From: an uncultured Duodenibacillus sp.
GTDB lineage: Bacteria; Pseudomonadota; Gammaproteobacteria; Burkholderiales; Burkholderiaceae_F
NCBI GenBank assembly: GCA_944390745.1
Contig: CALXQK010000015.1
Span: forward strand, 93,158-157,157
Direction: 5' to 3'
DNA length: 64,000 nt
The translations under genes were made by a program, and so were the position numbers. Positions 17,647 through 27,248 of the stretch are shown here, in pieces; the stretch's first letter is position 1, and each line of letters opens with the position of its first letter. Under the pieces are notes generated by a model that saw only the letters and a list, made by a program, of their open reading frames with translations, was not told the DNA's origin and made no database searches.

Positions 17647-19269
17647 TTATATTGACCTAATCAAGTGCATTACCCTGCCTCTTCCATTTCTAAGGTCATT
17701 TTCCAGCAAGCGTTTACTAATGGACTCGCGACCATCTCGACTTAGCCGAATATAGTCATCGAGGGCCTTTTTTACAACCTCTCGCGTTGGTCGATATCCC
17801 AAAAACTCAAAACCATTTTTGACGGAAACAAAACCGTGCATCATCTCCCTTTCGTTTTGCGCCATAGAAATCGTTGGAATCCCCAAAAGAGCCAACTCAA
17901 ACGCAGTCCTCCCTCTTGATGTGATTGCGATATCATTCATCAGCATCAGCGCTGGCATATTGGAAACATCGTAATAAACCTTGATATTACTCCTCTGTTT
18001 GAACCTTTCAATTATTTCTTGAGCATTTCTCTTTGCACGACCAAGAACAACAGTAAAGCTCAACGAGGAATACTCATCAGATGTCACTATGTCCAGCAAT
18101 TGCTCGGTATAGCTTTGCGGATCACTTCCACCAAAGCAAATGAAAACACTCGAAACATTTTCCCTTACGGCAAGAGAATCGTAAAACAGAAACTGTTTTG
18201 GGGCTATATAATACTGCTCTCCGCAAAACATATTTCCCCTCACCGACCCTGACCAGCCGCTTTCGTACAAAGCATTAACCACCAAATCGGCAAAGTCAGC
18301 CCCTTCTCCATCATCCTCAAAATTAACGATTGTTACGCCATCTCCCCCCAAGAGCTCCCTCAGTCGAGCCATATACACGCCACTAGTATCTAAAATATCG
18401 TTAATAAATATCGGGTACTTGTGTTTATATAAGTATTCAAAAAGGCCCCGCTCACCGTTCACTGGGACAAGATTGTGTTTCGTATCCCCGAAAGATGATA
18501 AACTGGTTTGATTTGAGTCAAACAATATGTCTGGTTTGCAATAAAACTCGTCAGCAAGTTCCAGCACACGATAAATATGCCCCAGCCCAAGATTGTTATT
18601 CCCATTCACATAAAAAGCAACAGTCTTGCTGGACAGTATCTCTTCCGCGAGCCTTAAGTCATTAAAACTATCGATATCTATCGATTCATTCTCCGATATT
18701 TCATATACGCCTATATTCCGGCCAAGACGCGATTTCGGAGAAACCACCTCTCGTCTGGAAACAACAAAAGCTCCCGTCTCTTCGTAATATGGCGGAAGAT
18801 ATTGCCGGTTCAATCTCTCTTTATAAGCAGGAACAATCTTTCCGTCATCACCCTCAACCCAAGCCAAATGAGGATGATTTTTTACCGATATTACGCTATC
18901 AAAGCCACCTGCCAAGGCATACTCAATTGCCTTATCCAGTGTTTCAACTCTCAGGGTTGGAGATGTTGGCTGCATTGTGACTACAAGATCCCAAACACCG
19001 TTGCGTTGGGCATCATAAACAACAGCATCCAAAGTTACATCATCTCCACATAACTCTGGAGATCGCTCATGTATGCGCGCACCACATTGAGAGGCAATAT
19101 GCTTGCACATCTCAGAGTCAGTGGTGACCACCACATCTGTAATATACTTTGACTTTTTAGCATTAACTATCGAATACTGTATCAAGGGAATGCCATTTAA
19201 AAGTCGTATATTTTTATTTGGTATCCCTCTAGATCCAGACCTTGCCGGAATAACTGCCAATATTTTCAT
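17647..19269 (-). CDS. Bifunctional CMP-nonulosonate cytidylyltransferase / PseG-like glycosyl hydrolase fusion
   Basis: 540-aa protein joining two enzymes of nonulosonic acid synthesis. Residues 1 to about 230 are a cytidylyltransferase (ILAVIPARSGSRGIPNKN, VVVTTDSE, TMQPTSPTLR, DIDSFNDLRLAEEIL), which activates the acid with CTP. Residues 235-540 resemble PseG/SpsG, a GT-B-like fold that removes UDP from the precursor sugar: the catalytic loop NNNLGLGHIYRVLELA with its histidine, FICFGGSDPQSYT and SRGRTAFELALLGIPTI. In Bacillus the equivalents are separate genes (spsF, spsG) beside spsE. First gene of a three-gene leftward operon; weak ribosome-binding site. The dehydratase, aminotransferase and acetyltransferase of the route are not in the window. 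Confidence 0.87.
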   Translation of the reverse strand: MKILAVIPARSGSRGIPNKNIRLLNGIPLIQYSIVNAKKSKYITDVVVTTDSEMCKHIASQCGARIHERSPELCGDDVTLDAVVYDAQRNGVWDLVVTMQPTSPTLRVETLDKAIEYALAGGFDSVISVKNHPHLAWVEGDDGKIVPAYKERLNRQYLPPYYEETGAFVVSRREVVSPKSRLGRNIGVYEISENESIDIDSFNDLRLAEEILSSKTVAFYVNGNNNLGLGHIYRVLELADEFYCKPDILFDSNQTSLSSFGDTKHNLVPVNGERGLFEYLYKHKYPIFINDILDTSGVYMARLRELLGGDGVTIVNFEDDGEGADFADLVVNALYESGWSGSVRGNMFCGEQYYIAPKQFLFYDSLAVRENVSSVFICFGGSDPQSYTEQLLDIVTSDEYSSLSFTVVLGRAKRNAQEIIERFKQRSNIKVYYDVSNMPALMLMNDIAITSRGRTAFELALLGIPTISMAQNEREMMHGFVSVKNGFEFLGYRPTREVVKKALDDYIRLSRDGRESISKRLLENDLRNGRGRVMHLIRSI

Positions 19270-20012
19270 GCCGCAATAATAATCAAAACAAAATTCTACA
19301 AAAGAAAAAATCAACTACTAGAAAAGAACTTCACAACCAATCATAATCCTCCCATCGCACAAACAACAATTACAGAACCCAGCATTTTGGCTGACAGGAA
19401 AATCTAATACTTGCCTTCGTTCCCTTGATTCATTTTTCCGCACATAACCATGAAAGCCTAATGCTAAACAACATGATGCCGCATCTAGAAATATCAATAG
19501 TCGGGATTGCCCTCACCTCAACCGCCTCTGGAGCAAATCATATCCATCCTGAAAACTCTAGAAACTCGATCGTTTTTACGACTTCTGTCGCAAACCCATC
19601 AAAAAAAAAATCGGAAGTCATTTCCCCTTTCCAGATTACAAAGCATCACATTGCTTTCACAATACGACAGACCTCAGGATTCATATTGGATTTTATTTCA
19701 AATTGATCTGCCGTAAAAGTCAACTTTCCCCAACTATCCTCACAACACTGCCCGAATCACCCGCTTCTACCCAAGCCACTTACCTTAATTTTCTTGATAA
19801 TTGATTCATCATGGTCTCTCAGCAGACAATTCAACGCCACCGCATCAATATTCACCGGGCTGTTGGCCCTTGTCAACAGTACTGCAATCTCAGCCAACTA
19901 GACTCGCCAACGCTGCGCCGTGGTGGCACAATACGTCCCCTTTGACGCGCAGCCCCGGCGGCACTTGAGGCTGCGGATTTCTCCAATCCTTCTTGAACAC
20001 ACAGGTTCAATC
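19270..20012. other. AT-rich 743-base region without a confident gene; contains an A10 tract
   Basis: No complete gene could be supported. A perfect A10 run lies at 19601-19610. On the minus strand one reading frame (19897 down to about 19420) is broken mainly by TGA codons, giving segments such as IDAVALNCLLRDHDESIIKK and GKLTFTADQFEIKS. It could be a decayed gene, but stop spacing is close to chance for this composition. A 93-codon plus-strand frame at 19425-19706 has no family features. The region also holds the promoters of the leftward glycan operon and rightward lrgA. Confidence 0.5.
19601..19610. repeat. Homopolymer A10
   Basis: Ten consecutive A residues (T10 on the other strand) in the intergenic region upstream of the glycan operon. 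Such tracts slip easily. No intact gene crosses it, so a switching role is only a possibility. Confidence 0.9.
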
Positions 20013-20360
20013 ATGATCCTGACGATTGCTCTGCTCCTGCTGTTTCAGCTTGCCGGCATCGTTATCGCAGCCGTCACCGGCGCCCCTGTTCCCGGGTCGG
20101 TGATCGGCATGCTTCTCTTTCTGTTCTCCCTCATGACCGTGCAGGGGCTTCTGCAAAAGACGCTTCCCGTGGTCAACGTGCTGCTGGCGCACTTCGCCCT
20201 TCTCTTTGTGCCTGCGGGCGTGGGCATCATTGAGTACAAGGACCTGATCCTTCGGGAATGGCTGCCGATCGGCGCCGCCATTCTGGGCTCCTCGATCCTT
20301 GCCATGGTCACGACGGTCCTCGTCACGAGGCTCGTGATGAAGCTGCGGCACATCGACTAG
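20013..20360 (+). CDS. CidA/LrgA family holin-like membrane protein
   Basis: 115-aa, four-helix inner-membrane protein of the CidA/LrgA family, linked in other bacteria to control of murein hydrolase export, overflow metabolism and cell lysis. Seen: FQLAGIVIAAVTGAPVPGSVIGMLLF and HFALLFVPAGVGIIEY, both family-conserved. The ATG at 20013 starts directly with the first hydrophobic helix; a longer frame from 19920 adds unlike residues. It is paired with its LrgB-type partner 12 bases downstream, as usual. Whether it acts as CidA or LrgA cannot be decided. Confidence 0.92.
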   Translation: MILTIALLLLFQLAGIVIAAVTGAPVPGSVIGMLLFLFSLMTVQGLLQKTLPVVNVLLAHFALLFVPAGVGIIEYKDLILREWLPIGAAILGSSILAMVTTVLVTRLVMKLRHID

Positions 20361-20372
20361 GAGGCCATCGCC

Positions 20373-21116
20373 ATGTGGAACACCCTCATCGACCACCTTT
20401 GCGAGGCCAGAAGCCAGATCCTTTCCGAGCCGGCGCTCTGGCTGTGCCTGACGCTTCTTGTGTATGCGTTCGGCATGTGGATCTACAAAAAAAGCGGCTA
20501 CAAGACGGTCTTTACGCCCCTTCTGGTCGCCATCGTCGTCCTTGCTGCAATTCTTCTCATCACGGGCACGCCGTACAAAACCTTCATGGAGGGCGGCCAG
20601 CACATCAACTTCCTGCTTGGACCGGCCACAGTGGCGCTTGCCGTGCCGCTTTATGAGCAGCGCCTGCGTCTTGCCAAACTGTGGCTGCCGCTTGCCTGCG
20701 GCCTGGCAGCGGGCGGAACGGTCGCCATCGCATCGGCCGTGCTCATTGCCGGCGCCCTCGGGGCCTCTCCTGAAACGATGATTTCGATTGCTCCCAAGAG
20801 CGTCACGGTGCCCATTGCCATGGGCGTGAGTCATACGCTGGGAGGCATTCCCGAGCTCACCGCCGCGCTCGTCGTGATCACCGGCGTGGTGGGGGCGCTC
20901 ATGAGTCCCGCGCTTCTGATGCTTCTGCGCGAGAAAAATGATGCAGTGCGTGGCTTTGCCATCGGCCTCACCGCCCACGGCGTCGGTACGGCCACCGCCT
21001 TTCAGATGAACCGCGACACGGGCGCTTTCTCCGGACTTTCCATGGGGCTTACGGGCCTTTTCACCGCCTTCATGGCCCCGGCGATCGTCCCCTGGCTCAT
21101 TGAGCTCTTTCACTGA
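20373..21116 (+). CDS. CidB/LrgB family membrane protein
   Basis: 247-aa multi-pass membrane protein, partner of the CidA/LrgA-like protein before it. Recent work on plant and bacterial relatives suggests glycolate/pyruvate-type transport, older work autolysis control. Signatures: NFLLGPATVALAVPLYEQ, SIAPKSVTVPIAMGVS and AHGVGTATAFQMN near the C-terminus. Starts 12 bases after the lrgA-like stop, behind AGGAGG. Followed by a strong terminator. Confidence 0.94.
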   Translation: MWNTLIDHLCEARSQILSEPALWLCLTLLVYAFGMWIYKKSGYKTVFTPLLVAIVVLAAILLITGTPYKTFMEGGQHINFLLGPATVALAVPLYEQRLRLAKLWLPLACGLAAGGTVAIASAVLIAGALGASPETMISIAPKSVTVPIAMGVSHTLGGIPELTAALVVITGVVGALMSPALLMLLREKNDAVRGFAIGLTAHGVGTATAFQMNRDTGAFSGLSMGLTGLFTAFMAPAIVPWLIELFH

Positions 21117-21151
21117 CGAGGCTCTTTAACGGGCGGCGCCCCGCAAACGAC

Positions 21152-21191
21152 AAACCCGCCGAGGGGAGAGCGCCTCCCCCGGCGGGTTTTG
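21152..21191. terminator. Bidirectional terminator between lrgB-like gene and rubrerythrin
   Basis: AAACCCGCCG pairs with CGGCGGGTTT, extended inward by GGGGA/TCCCC. It ends in TTTT on the plus strand with the matching A-rich flank for the convergent rubrerythrin gene. Confidence 0.82.
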
Positions 21192-21242
21192 ATTCAGAAA
21201 CGATGCCGCAGACGCCCTTTCAGAGCGCCTGCAGACGCGTTT

Positions 21243-21782
21243 TTAATAGTTCTCGGCACGCACCTGCTGGAAGGACTGGGGATGCGCGCAGACCGGGCAG
21301 ATCTCGGGCGCGGTCTTGCCGATGCACAGATGTCCGCATTCGCGGCACTGCCACATCACGACCTCGCTCTTGGCAAAGACCTGCTGCATCTGAACGTTCT
21401 TCAAGAGCTTCAGGAAGCGCTCCTCGTGAGCCTTTTCAATGGCGCCGACCGCGCGGAACTGCGCGGCGAGCTCGGCAAAGCCCTCCTCCTCGGCGGTCTT
21501 GGCAAAGCTCTCGTACATGTCGGTCCACTCGTAGTTCTCGCCCGAGGCGGCCGACTGAAGATTGTCAGCCGTATTGCCGATGCCGTTGAGGTGCTTGAAC
21601 CAGATCTTGGCGTGCTGGCGCTCGTTGGAGGCGGTCTCTTCGAAGATCTCGGCGATCTGCTCAAAGCCCTCCTTGCGCGCAACGCCGGCAAAGTAGGAGT
21701 ACTTGTTGCGGGCCTGGGATTCGCCGGCAAAGGCGGCCCAGAGATTCTTTTCGGTTTGCGTACCGGCAAATTTCGTCGTCAT
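21243..21782 (-). CDS. Rubrerythrin
   Basis: A di-iron, rubredoxin-containing peroxidase (179 aa) that removes hydrogen peroxide in anaerobes and microaerophiles. The N-terminal ferritin-like domain has the iron-binding Glu/His positions ([40 protein letters not shown]), and the C-terminal rubredoxin-like domain has CRECGH and CPVCAHP. Length and domain order are standard. The region ahead of the ATG contains CAGGAGAA, the same ribosome-binding sequence as sodB. It follows dnaJ by 118 bases on the same strand and probably has its own promoter (TATGAT about 60 bases upstream). Confidence 0.97.
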   Translation of the reverse strand: MTTKFAGTQTEKNLWAAFAGESQARNKYSYFAGVARKEGFEQIAEIFEETASNERQHAKIWFKHLNGIGNTADNLQSAASGENYEWTDMYESFAKTAEEEGFAELAAQFRAVGAIEKAHEERFLKLLKNVQMQQVFAKSEVVMWQCRECGHLCIGKTAPEICPVCAHPQSFQQVRAENY

Positions 21783-21900
21783 CGGAGTTCTCCTGAGAAA
21801 AAGGGATGCGGGTTGGGGAAGTTGTTTTTTGTGCTCCAGACAGAATCATACCCGACGTCCGCAGACAGACGCCGGGCATGCATCGAGTCGCTGCTGACGC

Positions 21901-23058
21901 TCAGGAGAAGAACTTCTTCATCTTGTCGATGAAGCTTGTGCTCCTGGGCGAGTGCTTGTCGCCGCCCTCCTTGAGCGAGTCGTCGAAGTCCTTGAGCAGC
22001 TTCTTCTGCCTGGAGGTAAGGTTCACGGGCGTTTCGACGTAGACGTGCACGTACAGATCGCCCCTTTGCTTGGTGTGCAGGTTGGGCACGCCCTTGGCGC
22101 GCAGGCGGAAGATCTTGCCCGTCTGGGTGCCCTCGGGAATCGTAATGCGCGCCTCGGTGTCCATCGTGGGCACCGCGACCTCGCCGCCCAGGGCCGCCGT
22201 TGCAAAGCTGATGGGGAGATCCGCATGCAGGTCGTCGCCGTCGCGCTGAAAGATGTCGTGCGGCTTGATGAGCACCTGCACGTACAGATCGCCGTTGGGC
22301 CCGCCGTTGAGTCCCGGCTCGCCGCGTCCGTGAATGCGGATGCGCTGGCCGTGGTTGATGCCCGCGGGAATGTTCACCTCGAGCGTCTTGGTCTGGCGCA
22401 CGCGGCCCACGCCGTTGCAGTCCGTGCAGGGATCGCTGATCACCTGCCCCGTGCCGTGGCAGTACGGGCAGGTTTGCTGCACCTGCAGAAATCCGCGGTT
22501 GATGTTGATCGTGCCCGCGCCGCCGCAGTGAGGGCAGGGCTTCTTCGACGTGCCGGGCTTGCACCCGGAGCCGTGGCAGGTCTCGCACGTCTCCCAGACC
22601 GGCACGCGGATGCTTGTCTGCGCGCCGTTGACGGCCTGCTCGAGCGTGATCTCAAGCGAGTAGCTCACGTCGTTGCCGCGGAAGGCCTGCGGGCCGCGAT
22701 GGGCGCGCCGGGCGCCTCCAGCGGCTCCGCCGAAGATCTCCGAGAAGATGTCGCCGAAGTCCGCAAAGCCTCCCTGTCCGAAGCCGCCCTGGCCGAAGCC
22801 CCTGAAGCCGCCTGCGCCGGCCGCCGCGCTCGGATCGACGCCGGCCTTGCCGTAGCGGTCGTAGGCCGCACGCTTCTGCGGATCAGAGAGCACGGCATAG
22901 GCCTCGCCGACCTGCTTGAACTTTTCTTCAGCAGCCTTGTCGCCGTTGTTGCGGTCGGGGTGGTACTTCATGGCAAGGCGGCGATAGGCCTTCTTGATTT
23001 CCTCGTCCGAAGCGCCGCGCGAGACGCCGAGTACCTCGTAATAGTCCTGGTCAGCCAT
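21901..23058 (-). CDS. dnaJ: Chaperone DnaJ
   Basis: Co-chaperone that delivers unfolded clients to DnaK and stimulates its ATPase. The 385-aa type I protein has the J domain with HPD ([13 protein letters not shown]), a Gly/Phe-rich stretch (residues 75-115), four zinc-finger repeats ([32 protein letters not shown]) and the C-terminal client-binding domain. Start [16 protein letters not shown] is standard. It follows dnaK by 205 bases; a CTCCCGGG/CCCGGGAG inverted repeat (23200-23251) in that gap may tune dnaJ expression. Confidence 0.98.
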   Translation of the reverse strand: MADQDYYEVLGVSRGASDEEIKKAYRRLAMKYHPDRNNGDKAAEEKFKQVGEAYAVLSDPQKRAAYDRYGKAGVDPSAAAGAGGFRGFGQGGFGQGGFADFGDIFSEIFGGAAGGARRAHRGPQAFRGNDVSYSLEITLEQAVNGAQTSIRVPVWETCETCHGSGCKPGTSKKPCPHCGGAGTININRGFLQVQQTCPYCHGTGQVISDPCTDCNGVGRVRQTKTLEVNIPAGINHGQRIRIHGRGEPGLNGGPNGDLYVQVLIKPHDIFQRDGDDLHADLPISFATAALGGEVAVPTMDTEARITIPEGTQTGKIFRLRAKGVPNLHTKQRGDLYVHVYVETPVNLTSRQKKLLKDFDDSLKEGGDKHSPRSTSFIDKMKKFFS

Positions 23059-23199
23059 AGGTTTGAATGCTCACTTGTTGCAAACAGTTTGAAGGTCGAA
23101 AACACGTCTCTTGCGAGGCGGTCCTCGACCTTCCTGCGCCGCAGCCCGCAATCCCTCCCTCATCGGGAGGACTCGCGGGAAGGGCCGCCGCCTTCGAGC

Positions 23200-23251
23200 C
23201 TCCCGGGTGCGGACAACTTCCGCGCATGCGCGTCAGCCGCCCGCCCGGGAG
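23200..23251 (-). repeat. Inverted repeat between dnaK and dnaJ
   Basis: CTCCCGGG at 23200-23207 pairs with CCCGGGAG at 23244-23251, and an inner GCGCATGCGC palindrome sits in the loop. No T run follows. It may be an mRNA processing or stability element that sets the dnaK:dnaJ ratio; function is inferred. Confidence 0.45.
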
Positions 23252-23263
23252 CAGCCCCGGCGC

Positions 23264-25198
23264 TTAGTGCTTGACTTCCTTGTAGTCGGCGTCAACCACG
23301 TCGTCCTCGGGCCTGCTGCCGGCGCTCTGCTGAGCCTGCGCGCCCTGCTCGGGCTGCGCCTGCTGCTGGGCGGCGGCCGCCTTATTGAGCTTCTCGCCGA
23401 TCTTCTGCGCGGCAGCCATCAGCGCCTCAACGCTGCGGTCAATGGCCTCCTTGTTCTCGCCCTTGACCTGCGCCTCGACATCCTTGATGGCCGATTCGCA
23501 GGCGGCACGGTCGGCACCGTCGACCTTGTCGCCGAGATCCTTGAGCGTCTTCTGGACCTGGGCCACGGCGGCATCGGCCTGGTTGCGCGACTGCGCAAGC
23601 TCAAAGCGGCGGTGATCCTCGGCCTTGTTGGCCTCGGCCGCGGCCACCATGCTCTTGATCTCCTCCTCGGTCAGACCAGAGCTCGCCTTGATGGTGATCG
23701 TGTTCTCCTTGCCCGTGGCCTTGTCCTTGGCGCTCACGTGCAGGATGCCGTTGGCGTCGATGTCGAAGGTCACCTCAATCTGGGGCAGTCCGCGCGGAGA
23801 CGGCGGAATTCCCTCGAGATTGAATTCGCCGAGCAGCTTGTTCGAGGCGGCCATCTCGTGTTCGCCCTGGTAGACCTTGATGGTCACCGCGGGCTGGTTG
23901 TCCTCGGCCGTCGAGAACACCTGCGAGTGCTTGGTCGGGATCGTCGTGTTGCGCTTGATCATGGCCGTCATCACGCCGCCCAGGGTTTCAATGCCCAGGG
24001 TGAGCGGGGTCACGTCGAGAAGCAGCACGTCGTGGCGTTCACCCGTGAGCACCTGACCCTGAATGGCCGCGCCAATGGCCACGGCCTCGTCGGGGTTGAC
24101 GTCCTTGCGGGGCTCCTTGCCGAAGAACTCGCGCACCACTTCCTGCACGCGCGGCATGCGGCTCTGGCCGCCCACCAGGATGACGTCGGAGATGTCCGAA
24201 ATCGACAGGTGCGCATCCTGAAGCGCCTTGCGGCAGGGCTCGATCGTGCGCTGCACCAGATCCTCGACCATGCTCTCGAACTTGGCGCGCGTGATCGTGA
24301 TGTTCATGTGCTTCGGACCGGTCTGGTCGGCCGAGATGTAGGGCAGGTTGATCTCGGTCTCCTGACGGCTCGAGAGCTCGATCTTGGCCTTTTCAGCGGC
24401 GTCCTTCAGGCGCTGCAGCGCAAGCACGTCCTTGCCGAGGTCAATGCCGTTGTCCTTCTTGAACTCGGTGATGAGGTAGTCGACGAGGCGCTGGTCGAAG
24501 TCTTCGCCGCCGAGGAACGTGTCGCCGTTGGTGGCGAGCACCTCGAACTGCTTGTCGCCGTCGACGTTGGCGATGTCGATCACGGAAATATCAAACGTGC
24601 CGCCGCCCAGGTCATAGACGCAGATCTTGCGGTCCTCGGCGCCCATCTTGTCCAGACCGAAGGCAAGAGCCGCGGCCGTGGGTTCGTTGATGATGCGCTT
24701 GACCTCGAGACCGGCGATGCGGCCGGCGTCCTTCGTGGCCTGACGCTGGCTGTCGTTGAAGTACGCGGGCACCGTAATGACGGCCTCGGTCACCGGCTCG
24801 CCCAGATAGTCCTCGGCGGTCTTCTTCATCTTGCGCAGCACCTCGGCCGAAACCTGCTGCGGAGCAAGCTTCTTGCCGTCGAGCACCTCGACCCAGGCGT
24901 CGCCGTTGTCGGCGCGCACGATCTTGTAGGGCGCGCGCGCAATGTCCTTCTGCACCTCGGCGTCTTCATAGCGGCGGCCGATGAGGCGCTTGACGGCAAA
25001 CAGCGTGTTCTTGGGATTGGTGACGGCCTGACGCTTGGCGGTTGCGCCGACCAGAATTTCACCGTTGTCCATGTAGGCAACGATGGAGGGCGTCGTGCGG
25101 GCGCCCTCGGAGTTTTCGATCACACGAACCTTGTCGCCTTCCATGATGGCCACGGCCGAATTGGTGGTGCCAAGGTCAATGCCAATGATCTTTGCCAT
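23264..25198 (-). CDS. dnaK: Chaperone DnaK (Hsp70)
   Basis: ATP-driven chaperone (644 aa) that works with DnaJ and GrpE. Seen: N-terminal phosphate loop [30 protein letters not shown], the second phosphate motif [23 protein letters not shown], the substrate domain from about residue 390 and the C-terminal tail ending DADYKEVKH, similar to the usual EEVKDKK end. Lies 265 bases after grpE behind its own sigma-32-type promoter, leaving a leader of about 150 bases. Confidence 0.99.
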   Translation of the reverse strand: MAKIIGIDLGTTNSAVAIMEGDKVRVIENSEGARTTPSIVAYMDNGEILVGATAKRQAVTNPKNTLFAVKRLIGRRYEDAEVQKDIARAPYKIVRADNGDAWVEVLDGKKLAPQQVSAEVLRKMKKTAEDYLGEPVTEAVITVPAYFNDSQRQATKDAGRIAGLEVKRIINEPTAAALAFGLDKMGAEDRKICVYDLGGGTFDISVIDIANVDGDKQFEVLATNGDTFLGGEDFDQRLVDYLITEFKKDNGIDLGKDVLALQRLKDAAEKAKIELSSRQETEINLPYISADQTGPKHMNITITRAKFESMVEDLVQRTIEPCRKALQDAHLSISDISDVILVGGQSRMPRVQEVVREFFGKEPRKDVNPDEAVAIGAAIQGQVLTGERHDVLLLDVTPLTLGIETLGGVMTAMIKRNTTIPTKHSQVFSTAEDNQPAVTIKVYQGEHEMAASNKLLGEFNLEGIPPSPRGLPQIEVTFDIDANGILHVSAKDKATGKENTITIKASSGLTEEEIKSMVAAAEANKAEDHRRFELAQSRNQADAAVAQVQKTLKDLGDKVDGADRAACESAIKDVEAQVKGENKEAIDRSVEALMAAAQKIGEKLNKAAAAQQQAQPEQGAQAQQSAGSRPEDDVVDADYKEVKH

Positions 25199-25353
25199 GT
25201 TGTCTGATCCTTTTTACTTTCTCTTGCCTGGCGCGCAGCTGCAAACCGAGCCGGCGCGCCAGCAGCCAATGAATGTCAATCAAGAAATTCCGTGCGGGGG
25301 CCCCGTGCTCCGCAACCCCTTGCTCAGCCCGGGGCGCCGCCGCTCATAACCCC

Positions 25354-25382
25354 TATATGGGGACGCCCCTGAAAAATTCAAC
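25354..25382 (-). promoter_or_regulatory. Sigma-32 (RpoH) type promoter of dnaK
   Basis: On the minus strand GTTGAA (25382-25377), a 14-base spacer and CCCCATATA (25362-25354), the -10 matching the heat-shock consensus CCCCATNTA. Transcription would begin near 25347, about 150 bases before the dnaK ATG. Confidence 0.8.
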
Positions 25383-25463
25383 GGGGCCGCGCGCAAAAAA
25401 ATTGCCCGGCGGCGCTTCTCTCGCTTCACCGGGCGGCGCATTCACGGATTCATCGTCCTGCGG

Positions 25464-26087
25464 CTAGCCTTGCACGACGCTCACCATGGCCGGACGCAGC
25501 ACGCGCTCGTGGATCTTCCAGCCGTGCTGAAAGACCTGCGCGACGTCGCCTGCGCTTCTGCCCTCGGCAGCGGGCACCATCGCGATGGCCTGCTGGGTGT
25601 TGGGGTCGAACTTCTCGCCGTCAGGATTGATCGGCGTCATTCCGCTCACCTCGAGGGCGTGCAGGAACTGCCGGTGGGTGGCAAGAAGCCCGTCGCGCAT
25701 CGGTCCCTCGACGTCGGCGCAGGCCTCAAGGGCCTTTTCAATGCTGTCGACGACGGGCAGGAGGTTCTGCGCAAACTTCTCGATGCTGAACTTCTGCGCC
25801 TTCTGCACATCGTCGGCGCAGCGGCGCCGCACGTTCTCCATCTCTGCCACGGCGCGCACGTAAAGGTCGAAGTTTTCCGCCGCCTTGGCCTGCGCGGCCG
25901 CAAGCTGCGCGGCAAGGTCCTGGGCCGGATCCGAGTCGCCGAGCTCGGGCGCCGGCGCCCCTTCGGCGGACTGCTGCGAATCAGCCGCCGCGGCTGCATC
26001 AGCAGCCTGCGCGGCCTTCTTGAGTTCTTCAGCAGGCGTGGTCGACTCGACCCCGTCCTGCCTGCTGGAATTGTTTGTTTCTGCCAT
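25464..26087 (-). CDS. grpE: Nucleotide exchange factor GrpE
   Basis: GrpE releases ADP from DnaK and completes the chaperone cycle. The 207-aa protein has an acidic, Ala-rich disordered N-terminus, a long coiled coil (about residues 60-115, with AAENFDLYVRAVAEMENVRRR) and the C-terminal beta domain with KFDPNTQQAIAMVPA and HGWKIHERVLRPAMVSV. Length is typical. It is preceded by its own sigma-32 promoter overlapping the end of hemH. Confidence 0.97.
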   Translation of the reverse strand: MAETNNSSRQDGVESTTPAEELKKAAQAADAAAAADSQQSAEGAPAPELGDSDPAQDLAAQLAAAQAKAAENFDLYVRAVAEMENVRRRCADDVQKAQKFSIEKFAQNLLPVVDSIEKALEACADVEGPMRDGLLATHRQFLHALEVSGMTPINPDGEKFDPNTQQAIAMVPAAEGRSAGDVAQVFQHGWKIHERVLRPAMVSVVQG

Positions 26088-26129
26088 GACGCACTCCGGT
26101 CATTTCAAAAAAAGTCTGGTTGATCCCCC

Positions 26130-26158
26130 ATATGGGGGCAGGAGGGCGTCTTTTCAAG
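26130..26158 (-). promoter_or_regulatory. Sigma-32 (RpoH) type promoter of grpE
   Basis: Minus strand CTTGAA (26158-26153), 15 bases, CCCCATAT (26137-26130): a near-consensus heat-shock promoter. The -35 overlaps the last codons of hemH. The -10 lies inside the palindrome CCCCCATATGGGGG. It precedes the grpE ATG by about 40 bases. Confidence 0.85.
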
Positions 26159-27248
26159 CCTTGCACCGAACCGGCAGACGGCCGGACGCGGCCTCGCGCA
26201 CCAGTTCAGCGTAAAGCGCCACGGCGTCCTCGGACACGTTGAGCGCCTCAATGTAGTGAAACCGCGCCTCGCCGTCCCCCTGGCTGCGAGCCTCATCCAG
26301 ATAGATCCCCCGCAGTTCGACGGCGATCTCCTCGAGCGTCTCCAGACAGTCCGATGAAAATCCCGGGCAGATGACGTCGAGCCGCCGCACGCCCTCGCGC
26401 GCCAGCGCCCGGGCCGCGTCAACGGCCGAGGGCTCGAGCCACTTTGCGCGCCCAAACTTGCTTTGAAACGCCACGCGGTACTGCGCGTCCGCAAGTCCAA
26501 GCGCCTGCGCAAGCAGCCGCGCCGTTTCATAGCACTGCTTTTCATAGGGATCGCCGCGGTCGCTGCTTGCCTGCGGAATGCCGTGAAAGCTCATCAGCAG
26601 AACGTCGCCGTCCCCCAGCGGTCCGGTCCTTGACCAATGGCGCCGCACGCTGCGCGCGAGCGCCTCGATATAGCGCGGATGGTTGTAAAAGCTCTCGATG
26701 AGCAGGATTCCCTCCGGGGCCAGGGGCTTTTCAAGCGCCTGCAGCCCGCGCTCGAGCGCGTCAAAGACCGCCTCGGTCGTCTGCGTGGCGTACTGCGCAA
26801 ACATCGGCAGCACCACAAGCCGGTCAGGGCGGCTGCGCGCCATGCGCGCCAGAACCTCCGGCACGCGGTGCGTGCCGTAGCACATGGCCCAGTCGAGCTC
26901 ATAGCCCTCGCCCAGAGCCTGCTGCATGCGCCGGGCGGTCTGCTCGGAGATGGCCATCAGCGGAGAGCCCTGTTCGGTCCAGACGCTTTTGTAGCGCGCT
27001 GCCGACTGCGCCGCGCGGCGCGGGATGATGATGCCTCGCAGCAGCGGCTGCCAGAACCAGGACGGAAGCTCCACCACGCGCCGGTCCCCGAGAAACTCCA
27101 GCAGATACTGCGCCACCGCCTCGCGCGTGGGCGCCGAAGGCGAACCTGTGTTGACGATCAAAACGGCGGTTCTGCCGCCCGTGAAAGCGCTGTCCGGGGC
27201 TGCGGAAGAACTGCGGCCGGAGCCAGCGCGGGTGGCGAAATCTTGCAT
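26154..27248 (-). CDS. hemH: Ferrochelatase
   Basis: Inserts Fe2+ into protoporphyrin IX, the last step of haem b synthesis, at the inner membrane. The 364-aa protein has VLIVNTGSPSAPT near the N-terminus, the catalytic histidine in LLMSFHGIPQASSDRGDPYEKQC, QSKFGRAKWLEPS, and the acidic metal path CPGFSSDCLETLEEI. The start MQDFATRAG was chosen; the frame stays open for 324 more codons upstream but without haem-enzyme features and overlapping the next gene. Neighbour grpE is probably transcribed separately from the heat-shock promoter. Confidence 0.95.
   Translation of the reverse strand: MQDFATRAGSGRSSSAAPDSAFTGGRTAVLIVNTGSPSAPTREAVAQYLLEFLGDRRVVELPSWFWQPLLRGIIIPRRAAQSAARYKSVWTEQGSPLMAISEQTARRMQQALGEGYELDWAMCYGTHRVPEVLARMARSRPDRLVVLPMFAQYATQTTEAVFDALERGLQALEKPLAPEGILLIESFYNHPRYIEALARSVRRHWSRTGPLGDGDVLLMSFHGIPQASSDRGDPYEKQCYETARLLAQALGLADAQYRVAFQSKFGRAKWLEPSAVDAARALAREGVRRLDVICPGFSSDCLETLEEIAVELRGIYLDEARSQGDGEARFHYIEALNVSEDAVALYAELVREAASGRLPVRCKA

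Noticed and set aside
19420-19897. Minus-strand frame interrupted by TGA codons, considered as UGA recoding or selenocysteine
   Set aside because: Other genes in the window end in TGA, no SECIS-like structure was recognised, and stop spacing is near random for AT-rich DNA.
23111-25207. Long open frame on the plus strand opposite dnaK (698 codons)
   Set aside because: Shadow of dnaK. Antisense frames of Hsp70 genes are well-known artefacts and no independent motifs are seen.
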